Shown: one piece after another, positions 1 through 3,855 of the stretch | Layout: the number at the start of each line of letters is the position of its first letter | How positions within the stretch are numbered: the stretch's first letter is position 1 | NCBI GenBank assembly: GCA_028690555.1 | Contig: JAQVBA010000023.1 | Location: 1 to 5,962, forward strand | Source: Acholeplasmataceae bacterium | GTDB taxonomy: Bacteria; Bacillota_I; Bacilli_A; Acholeplasmatales; Acholeplasmataceae | Reading direction: 5' to 3' | Length of the DNA stretch: 5,962 nt | The notes under the pieces: generated by a model | Seen by the model: the letters and a program-made list of their open reading frames with translations, nothing else | The model's database searches: none | What the model was told of the DNA's origin: nothing | Translations under genes and position numbers: made by a program

Positions 1-35
1 TGTAAGGAGGAAAAAAACTAGTCTGTGATGTGATC

Positions 36-50
36 TATAATTCAATTATA
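36..50. repeat. Perfect 7-bp inverted repeat, TATAATT-C-AATTATA
   Basis: The two 7-base arms at 36-42 and 44-50 are exact reverse complements around a single C. A one-base loop cannot form an RNA hairpin without opening inner pairs, so a DNA operator-like dyad is more plausible than a terminator. The arms are pure A/T, and such palindromes arise easily by chance in AT-rich DNA. It does not match the TACAnnTGTA box of CopY-type copper repressors, which might have been expected next to a copper-chaperone-like gene. Confidence 0.3.
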
Positions 51-79
51 AAATAGTCCGTCTATAAAAATCTAAAAAG

Positions 80-102
80 AAGGAGATCTAATGTATATCT
101 GA
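80..102 (+). other. Possible three-codon minigene (M-Y-I-stop) with its own Shine-Dalgarno
   Basis: AAGGAG at 80-85 lies five bases before ATG at 91-93, then TAT, ATC and TGA (100-102). The spacing is ideal for initiation, so ribosomes could start here, about 30 bases ahead of the metallochaperone gene. The ATG also falls in the three-base loop of a small imperfect hairpin: AGAT-C-TA (84-90) against TA-T-ATCT (94-100), with one C/T mismatch. It may be a translated leader, a decayed gene start or chance. Nothing in the three residues indicates a function. Confidence 0.2.
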
Positions 103-120
103 GGACTACATATATATATT

Positions 121-127
121 AGGAGGA
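121..127 (+). promoter_or_regulatory. Ribosome binding site that decides the metallochaperone start
   Basis: AGGAGG at 121-126 is followed by two consecutive in-frame ATG codons at 130 and 133. The gap is three bases to the first and six to the second. The second is the more usual spacing, so ATG 133 is preferred. The difference is one residue. Confidence 0.7.
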
Positions 128-132
128 GAATG

Positions 133-318
133 ATGAAATTACATGTAGAAAATATGACATGCAATCATTGTGTCATGAAAATTCAAAAATCATTACTAAT
201 CAATGGTGTTGAAGCCAAGGTTAGTTTAGAAGAACATGCTGTCATCTTAAAATCAGAAAAAGATTTAGAAAAAGCAAAAAAAGCCATCAAAGATGCTGGC
301 TATGAGCTTAAAGCATGA
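133..318 (+). CDS. Small HMA-domain heavy-metal chaperone, CopZ-like
   Basis: The 61-residue protein is essentially one heavy-metal-associated domain of ferredoxin-like fold. In this family the two cysteines of MxCxxC bind Cu(I) or another soft metal in the cytosol and pass it to a partner such as a P-type ATPase. The motif is M-T-C-N-H-C, with cysteines at residues 10 and 13 of this start, near the N-terminus as expected. The usual Gly before MTC is Asn, a common variant. The rest has the expected strand-helix pattern and ends in A-G-Y-E-L-K-A, like the usual final strand. At about 61 residues it is slightly shorter than typical CopZ (near 68). ATG 133 is preferred over ATG 130 on SD spacing. 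The TGA stop overlaps the rsmD start as ATGA. No metal ATPase or CsoR/CopY regulator is visible, so copper specificity is inferred from the family. The gene could equally be a general HMA protein. Confidence 0.85.
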   Translation: MKLHVENMTCNHCVMKIQKSLLINGVEAKVSLEEHAVILKSEKDLEKAKKAIKDAGYELKA

Positions 319-851
319 GAGTAGTAGGTGGTCTTCATCGTGGAAGAATTCTAAATCGCGTCAATAAAGAAACGACGAGAGAAACCGCAGATATGGTCAA
401 AGTCGCTGTTTTTAACATGCTCCAATTAAATTCTGGAGTTGTTTTGGACCTTTATGCAGGGGCTGGATCTTATGGTATTGAAGCTTTAAGTCGTGGATGT
501 GATTTTGCTTATTTTGTTGATCGAGATAAAGATGCAATCATGACTGTGAAGAAAAATATTGATATGTTACATTTAAATGATCAAGCAAAAATCTATCATC
601 AAACCGATGAACAATTTCTAAAAAACCTTGATTCAAAAATCATGTTTGACACGATTTTCTTAGATCCTCCTTATGATGATGAACCCTATCAAAAAGTGAT
701 TCCAAACTTATATGATCATTTAAATCAAGATGGATATATTTTATGTGAATCCAAAAAACAGATCCAAATTGATATGGATATCAAAGGTTTAGAAAAAATC
801 AAGAATAAAACGTATGGTATTAAAAGAATCACAATCTTTCAAAAAAGATAA
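315..851 (+). CDS. rsmD: 16S rRNA (guanine(966)-N(2))-methyltransferase RsmD
   Basis: RsmD transfers a methyl group from S-adenosylmethionine to N2 of G966 (E. coli numbering) of 16S rRNA during 30S assembly. The 178 residues match the family length. The N-terminus M-R-V-V-G-G-x-x-R-G-R corresponds to the family's MRIIxGxxxGRxL, which fixes the start at ATG 315. Next come T-R-E-T-A-D-M-V-K (residues 21-29, usually TRPTxDRVKE), the SAM-binding motif I D-L-Y-A-G-A-G-S-Y-G (45-54), E-A-L-S-R-G (56-61), an acidic V-D-R-D (68-71) and the catalytic D-P-P-Y (117-120). The T-R-P proline is replaced by Glu, a minor departure. No good SD precedes the start, and the ATGA overlap with the metallochaperone gene implies translational coupling. 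In many Firmicutes rsmD is followed by coaD. Here a terminator hairpin starts at the last base of its stop codon, so it ends the transcription unit. Confidence 0.95.
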   Translation: MRVVGGLHRGRILNRVNKETTRETADMVKVAVFNMLQLNSGVVLDLYAGAGSYGIEALSRGCDFAYFVDRDKDAIMTVKKNIDMLHLNDQAKIYHQTDEQFLKNLDSKIMFDTIFLDPPYDDEPYQKVIPNLYDHLNQDGYILCESKKQIQIDMDIKGLEKIKNKTYGIKRITIFQKR

Positions 852-879
852 CAGGTGCTAATAATGAGCACCTGTTTTT
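851..879. terminator. Bidirectional intrinsic terminator between rsmD and the membrane protein
   Basis: The 9-bp perfect stem ACAGGTGCT (851-859) and AGCACCTGT (867-875) encloses a seven-base loop. On the plus strand it runs into TTTTT (875-879) and a further T-rich stretch. On the minus strand it is followed within a few bases by six T (complement of 841-846). The stem begins at the last base of the rsmD stop codon and lies just past the minus-strand gene's stop (878-880), so one hairpin can serve both convergent genes. Confidence 0.9.
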
Positions 880-1714
880 ATTTTATTCGTTTAGATTTTA
901 TTTTTGTGACTTGATTATCTGTGATTTGATAAACAGATTGGATATAATGATACTTCTCAAAAGACATTAAGTCATCTTGATAATCTAATGCTGCAATCTT
1001 TTCCCAATCCTGATCATTAAAAATGACTTTTTCAGATGTACCAATCCAATAAAGATGATGTTTAATTGTTTTTTTATCTTTTTTTAGTTCAATCACACCT
1101 AAATGATCAATCAAATAATTCTCATTATCAAAATATGATTTAATATCGATATGATTTGTTTTAGGTTTTACCTTTTGTATAAATATGTTCTCTTTATTTT
1201 TTCCAATAAGTAAAACGAGACATTCATCGTTTATTAGTCTGAGTTTAAGAAAAGAAATAATCCCATAGATAATCACCGAAAAAGATAAAACTAAAAACGC
1301 ATATAGAAGAAGAGATTCTAAGTAATAAAGTGCGATTATTGAGAGAATGATAGGAACAAAAATGGATAAATAGACAAATTTCATTTGATAATAAACGGTA
1401 TCTTTTATCTCTTTAATACCTTTAAGTTTATTCTTTTTAAACTTGAGAGTTCTTAGACTAAATCCGTTAGTTAAAATTAACAAACATATGACTGCTAATA
1501 TTGGAGGTAATGCGGATATTAAGACGCCTAACACGATTTCCTCAAAAGATAATGATACTAATCGACGAATAACGTTTTCGAAAACAGAAAGGAGTGCTAA
1601 AAAATATAAAATTCCTTGGGCAAGTTTGCTTTTTCTTCCAGAGATGATGAATATAAAATAAGCAAAGAAAAAATAGCCCATGGTAGATATCAATATTGGC
1701 AATAACACGTCCAT
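878..1714 (-). CDS. Unknown membrane protein with five predicted helices and a soluble C-terminal region
   Basis: I do not recognise this 278-residue protein. Five hydrophobic segments are visible at about residues 3-25, 31-49, 58-82, 112-131 and 134-157. A basic, Lys-rich loop (about 89-105) lies between the third and fourth and should be cytoplasmic. From about 158 the protein is hydrophilic and rich in Lys, Asp and Ile, suggesting a 120-residue cytoplasmic or surface domain with beta-strand-like stretches and no motif I can name. There is no signal-peptidase site, lipobox, Walker motif or histidine-kinase signature. The start ATG (1714-1712) is preceded by GAGGGGG at a nine-base gap, read on the minus strand, and by a strong promoter. 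The gene appears to be transcribed alone, between rsmD and yneF, and shares terminator and promoter regions with them but no evident pathway. The intact frame and good signals say it is a real gene; its role is open. Confidence 0.8.
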   Translation of the reverse strand: MDVLLPILISTMGYFFFAYFIFIISGRKSKLAQGILYFLALLSVFENVIRRLVSLSFEEIVLGVLISALPPILAVICLLILTNGFSLRTLKFKKNKLKGIKEIKDTVYYQMKFVYLSIFVPIILSIIALYYLESLLLYAFLVLSFSVIIYGIISFLKLRLINDECLVLLIGKNKENIFIQKVKPKTNHIDIKSYFDNENYLIDHLGVIELKKDKKTIKHHLYWIGTSEKVIFNDQDWEKIAALDYQDDLMSFEKYHYIQSVYQITDNQVTKIKSKRIK

Positions 1715-1742
1715 AAAAATAAACCCCCTCGTTAGTCATTTA

Positions 1743-1771
1743 ATTTTATAAAATAATTATATTTTTGTCAA
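1743..1771 (-). promoter_or_regulatory. Sigma-A-type promoter of the membrane-protein gene
   Basis: Read on the minus strand, a perfect -35 TTGACA (1771-1766) is followed after 17 bases by TAAAAT (1748-1743), a five-of-six match to TATAAT. Transcription should start near 1736, about 20 bases before the start codon and just ahead of the GAGGGGG ribosome binding site at 1730-1724. Confidence 0.75.
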
Positions 1772-1789
1772 ACAAGTGCCCCATTTATC

Positions 1790-1818
1790 TTGAAATATAC
1801 CTCATATTCTTGTATAAT
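1790..1818 (+). promoter_or_regulatory. Sigma-A-type promoter of yneF
   Basis: TTGAAA (1790-1795) and a perfect TATAAT (1813-1818) are separated by 17 bases. Transcription should start near 1825. AGGAG at 1833-1837 then lies nine bases before the yneF ATG. This promoter is back to back with the minus-strand promoter; only 18 bases (1772-1789) separate the two -35 boxes. Confidence 0.85.
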
Positions 1819-1846
1819 GCTATTAGCATGATAGGAGTGATTAAAT

Positions 1847-2077
1847 ATGAATATCGCATGGTGGTTATTAGTCATCATTATTGTTGGTGCAATCCTTGTT
1901 GGCGCAGTTGCTGGTTTCTTTATTTCAAGAGCGTGGTTTAAACGCTACTTAGAAAAAAATCCACCAGTCAATGAAGCTATGATTCGCGAAATGATGCGTC
2001 AAATGGGCCGTACGCCTTCTGAAAAACAAGTGCGCCAAATCCTTGCATCCATGAATCAATATAAGACAACGAAGTAA
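1847..2077 (+). CDS. yneF: YneF family (UPF0154) small membrane-anchored protein
   Basis: This 76-residue protein fits the UPF0154/YneF family of Firmicutes and Mollicutes in length and layout. One N-terminal transmembrane helix (about residues 4-26, with two Trp near its start) is followed by a basic cytoplasmic tail. The family signature is clear: K-N-P-P-x-N-E (37-43), then M-x-R-E-M-M-R-Q-M-G-R-T-P-S-E-K-Q (45-61) and a final short helix. The molecular function of the family is not firmly established as far as I know, so none is assigned. The short tail probably makes protein or RNA contacts at the membrane. A strong promoter and an AGGAG site nine bases before ATG 1847 support the start. 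In Bacillus and Staphylococcus yneF lies near tkt, upstream of the plsY-parE-parC region. Here plsY follows after a single intervening gene. A weak terminator follows immediately. Confidence 0.93.
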   Translation: MNIAWWLLVIIIVGAILVGAVAGFFISRAWFKRYLEKNPPVNEAMIREMMRQMGRTPSEKQVRQILASMNQYKTTK

Positions 2078-2107
2078 AAACGGCATAATATACTTATGTC
2101 TTTTTTT
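2076..2107 (+). terminator. Weak intrinsic terminator or attenuator after yneF
   Basis: GGCATAA (2082-2088) pairs with TTATGTC (2094-2100) through seven pairs including one G-U, around the loop TATAC. Seven T follow directly (2101-2107) and five A precede the stem (2076-2080). The low-GC stem suggests incomplete termination. The next gene's ribosome binding site begins only eight bases after the T run. Confidence 0.65.
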
Positions 2108-2114
2108 CTATATT

Positions 2115-2121
2115 AGGAGGT
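2115..2121 (+). promoter_or_regulatory. Ribosome binding site of the toroid-like gene
   Basis: AGGAGGT at 2115-2121 is an almost perfect Shine-Dalgarno, but AGGAGG ends only four bases before ATG 2125, which is slightly tight. It fixes the start. The 12 bases ending in AGGAGG (2109-2120) are identical to those before the metallochaperone gene (115-126). Confidence 0.75.
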
Positions 2122-2124
2122 TCT

Positions 2125-3033
2125 ATGAAAGCTGAAGAGTTTAAAGATATCGCCCATGTGGTTCATGAAACGGGAAGAACATTAGAAAGTGTTATGATTA
2201 AGTATCTTTTCGAACAAGTAAAAAGCGACGTGGTGTTAAAAGAACTCAGTCGATTTCAAAATAAAGATGGTGGATTTGGTCATGGGCTAGAACCTGATTC
2301 TTGGAATCCTAATTCGTCACCCGTTCAAACGCAGTTTGCGATGGGATATTTAAGATTAATGTCATTTGATAAAAAGCATAAAGTCATCAAGAAGATGATG
2401 AAATATTTAGAAAAGACTTATGATAAAAAGATCAGAAAATGGCATTTATTATTACCATCAAATAACGATTATCCTCATGCACCTTGGTGGACTTATCGAG
2501 AGATTAAAGAAGATTATAATCCATCCGCATCAATTGCTGGATTTATCATCAAATATGGAAATCCAAAATCGAAAGTATTTCAATATGCCTTAGAAGTCTT
2601 AGAAGATGTGAAAAGAGATTTATTAAATGATCAAATTTCAAAAGAACCTCATGAGCTTAGTAATATTGTTGATTTATTTGATGACGCAAAAGCATTTAAC
2701 ATAAACGATGAGTCTTTTATGAAAGCAAGTGAAAAACTAGTTGATTTAATTGGTGAAGTTATTGAAAAAGATCGGAAAAAATGGTTTAGCAAGTATGTGA
2801 CAAAACCTTCAGTTCTCATTCATTCCAAAACATCGATTGGATATGAAAAATATCAAGAATTTTTGAATCAAGAATTTATGGAATCCATGAAACATCGTAA
2901 TGAACTAAAGATCTGGCCAGTCACGTGGCAATGGACAGAATACTTAGATGTGTTTGAAGAGGTAAAAGAGATTTGGGCAAGTATCATTGCACTTAAATAT
3001 TTGTATCTCATGAAAGATGACATAAAAGAATGA
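2125..3033 (+). CDS. Uncharacterised protein, probably an alpha/alpha-toroid (terpene cyclase/prenyltransferase-like) fold
   Basis: The 302-residue protein is soluble, with no signal peptide or membrane helix. Residues 45-52 read Q-N-K-D-G-G-F-G, the core of the QW/prenyltransferase repeat (QxxDGGWG) of squalene-hopene cyclases and protein prenyltransferases, between amphipathic helices (about 23-43 and 68-81). Further segments look functional: G-L-E-P-D (54-58), P-H-A-P-W-W (117-122), N-P-S-A-S-I-A-G (132-139) and the Trp-rich stretch I-W-P-V-T-W-Q-W (263-270). I recall similar P-H-A-P-W-W and N-P-x-A-x-I-A-G proteins of unknown function in Bacillus-type genomes. There is no DxDD of class II cyclases and no complete zinc-ligand set of prenyltransferase beta subunits, so no reaction is assigned. 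A glycan- or lipid-handling toroid is as possible as an isoprenoid enzyme. It is probably expressed by read-through from yneF, as I see no good promoter of its own. Its TGA stop lies inside the terminator stem shared with plsY. Confidence 0.8.
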   Translation: MKAEEFKDIAHVVHETGRTLESVMIKYLFEQVKSDVVLKELSRFQNKDGGFGHGLEPDSWNPNSSPVQTQFAMGYLRLMSFDKKHKVIKKMMKYLEKTYDKKIRKWHLLLPSNNDYPHAPWWTYREIKEDYNPSASIAGFIIKYGNPKSKVFQYALEVLEDVKRDLLNDQISKEPHELSNIVDLFDDAKAFNINDESFMKASEKLVDLIGEVIEKDRKKWFSKYVTKPSVLIHSKTSIGYEKYQEFLNQEFMESMKHRNELKIWPVTWQWTEYLDVFEEVKEIWASIIALKYLYLMKDDIKE

Positions 3034-3064
3034 GGAACCCTATTTGGATTCCTCATTTTTCTTT
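3024..3064. terminator. Bidirectional terminator built into the ends of the toroid gene and plsY
   Basis: AATGAGGAA (3029-3037) pairs perfectly with TTCCTCATT (3049-3057). After one C/A mismatch, CC (3039-3040) can also pair with GG (3046-3047) around TATTT. T-rich DNA follows on the plus strand (3056-3064, broken by one C), and an A-rich run before the stem (3024-3030) gives a T-rich tail on the minus strand. The toroid gene's TGA (3031-3033) starts one arm; the last plsY codons form the other arm and the plsY stop (3042-3040) sits in the loop. Confidence 0.8.
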
Positions 3065-3723
3065 GATTTTCTTTTTGGTAAAAATCTAAATTCTGTACCT
3101 AGTCGAAGCCTTTCATAATTGAGTTTATGCCGATTAATAATGAGAAGTCCTAAAAACATGATGACTCCTAAATCCATGAGTCTTGTGGGTAGGTTATAAA
3201 ATGGGTGTTCAAAGAAAACGCGAATAATAAAATAAATTAAGATGACACCAGCTGAAAATGTGGATGCAACCGATACATAACGTGTGATTAAAAAAACGAT
3301 GGCAAATACAACGATAATTGCGATGGCAACCCAAGGTTCGATTGCTAAAATCATACCACAAGAAGTGGCCACTGCTTTTCCACCTTTAAACTTCAAATAG
3401 ACGGGGAATACATGCCCTAAAACAGCTGCAAGCCCATAGAGGCTTGAAAAGTTTAAATCATGTGGACCTACTAAAAAGAGGGTTGGATCATTAATTAAAC
3501 GTACGAGTACAATAATCACTGCACCTTTTAACATATCAAAAATAAATGCGAATATACCATACTTAAATCCTAAAACACGCACTGTGTTTGTGGCACCTGT
3601 ATTTTTTGAACCATGTTCACGGATATCGATATTTAAAAAGATCTTTCCAATTAAAAGACCGAATGGGATAGAGCCAAGTAAATAAGACAAAATTAGAAAT
3701 AGTATAACTAGCATTGTTGGCAT
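3040..3723 (-). CDS. plsY: Acyl phosphate:glycerol-3-phosphate acyltransferase PlsY
   Basis: PlsY is the polytopic membrane enzyme that moves an acyl chain from acyl phosphate (made by PlsX) to sn-glycerol-3-phosphate, giving lysophosphatidic acid, the first step of phospholipid synthesis in most Gram-positives. The N-terminus L-L-G-S-I-P-F-G (15-22) and G-S-K-N-T-G-A-T-N (38-46) are the family's first conserved block. The second is G-H-x-F-P-V-Y-L-K-F-K-G-G-K-A-V-A-T (103-120), and R-Y-V-S-V-A-S (148-154) is the third. Hydrophobic helices fill most of the 227 residues, followed by a basic C-terminal tail (about 200-227). The family is usually near 200 residues, so the tail is slightly long; its last codons also encode a terminator arm. 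The ATG at 3723 has GAGGTGA (3734-3728) four bases upstream. The gene is divergent from parE, a pairing also known in Bacillus and Staphylococcus neighbourhoods. plsX is not in the window. Confidence 0.96.
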   Translation of the reverse strand: MPTMLVILFLILSYLLGSIPFGLLIGKIFLNIDIREHGSKNTGATNTVRVLGFKYGIFAFIFDMLKGAVIIVLVRLINDPTLFLVGPHDLNFSSLYGLAAVLGHVFPVYLKFKGGKAVATSCGMILAIEPWVAIAIIVVFAIVFLITRYVSVASTFSAGVILIYFIIRVFFEHPFYNLPTRLMDLGVIMFLGLLIINRHKLNYERLRLGTEFRFLPKRKSKKNEESK

Positions 3724-3744
3724 ATTGTCACCTCGTTCTAAACT

Positions 3745-3753
3745 ATTATATCA
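3745..3753 (-). promoter_or_regulatory. Extended -10 promoter of plsY
   Basis: Read on the minus strand, TGATATAAT (3753-3745) is an exact TGnTATAAT extended -10 element. The region 17 bases upstream is only T-rich (TTTTAT), so the -35 is poor and the extended -10 probably carries recognition. Transcription would start near 3738, leaving a leader of about 15 bases that is mostly ribosome binding site. Confidence 0.65.
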
Positions 3754-3798
3754 TCAATATTTTGAGGATAAAAGTAAAAAATAAAACATAATCATTTA

Positions 3799-3827
3799 TT
3801 GAGTTTGACCCTATTTTTTGGTATAAT
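3799..3827 (+). promoter_or_regulatory. Promoter of the parE-parC operon
   Basis: TTGAGT (3799-3804), 17 bases and a perfect TATAAT (3822-3827) are visible. The -10 is extended by TGG at 3819-3821, giving TGnTATAAT. A closer-looking TTGACC at 3805-3810 is only 11 bases from the -10, too near to act with it. Transcription should start near 3834, about 22 bases before the GTG start. Confidence 0.8.
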
Positions 3828-3846
3828 GAAAGCACTTAAATAAGTT

Positions 3847-3852
3847 GGTGAT
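3847..3852 (+). promoter_or_regulatory. Ribosome binding site deciding the GTG start of parE
   Basis: GGTGAT matches the 3' part of the anti-Shine-Dalgarno complement (GGAGGTGATC) and lies three bases before GTG 3856. It lacks the usual AGGAGG core. An in-frame TAA at 3841-3843 rules out any earlier start. The next candidate, ATG 3868, has no SD. Confidence 0.65.
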
Positions 3853-3855
3853 GAC

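Larger units (their letters stand above)
1..129 (+). other. Leader-like intergenic stretch with several Shine-Dalgarno motifs
   Basis: No credible gene lies here. Three Shine-Dalgarno-like motifs are visible: AAGGAGGA at 4-11, AAGGAG at 80-85 and AGGAGGA at 121-127. Only the third serves a real gene. The first few bases may be the tail of an upstream gene: frame 1 reads C-K-E-E-K-N then TAG at 19-21, and frame 3 has TAA at 3-5 overlapping the first SD, as between operon genes. The window edge prevents choosing. After the first SD the nearest ATG (28-30) is followed at once by TGA. There is a short palindrome at 36-50, and TAGTCC at 54-59 can pair with GGACTA at 103-108. TATAAT (36-41) and TATAAA (63-68) could be -10 boxes, but neither has a good -35 element, so no promoter is called. 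Confidence 0.5.

Noticed and set aside
1..129. Riboswitch or T-box leader upstream of the metallochaperone gene
   Set aside because: No T-box sequence, no riboswitch core I recognise and no terminator/antiterminator pair; only short AT-rich pairings.
1443..1661. Plus-strand open frame of 72 codons
   Set aside because: It lies entirely inside the minus-strand membrane-protein gene, has no ribosome binding site or domain, and is best read as a shadow frame.
1542..1739. Minus-strand open frame of 65 codons
   Set aside because: It overlaps the start and promoter-proximal region of the membrane-protein gene in another frame. Its start lies upstream of the GAGGGGG site that serves that gene, and the product is low-complexity aromatic sequence.
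2868..3056. Minus-strand open frame of 62 codons
   Set aside because: It is antisense to the end of the toroid-like gene, starts inside the terminator hairpin and has no recognisable domain.
3805..3827. TTGACC as the -35 box of the parE promoter
   Set aside because: Only 11 bases separate it from TATAAT, too few for sigma-A. TTGAGT six bases earlier gives the correct 17.
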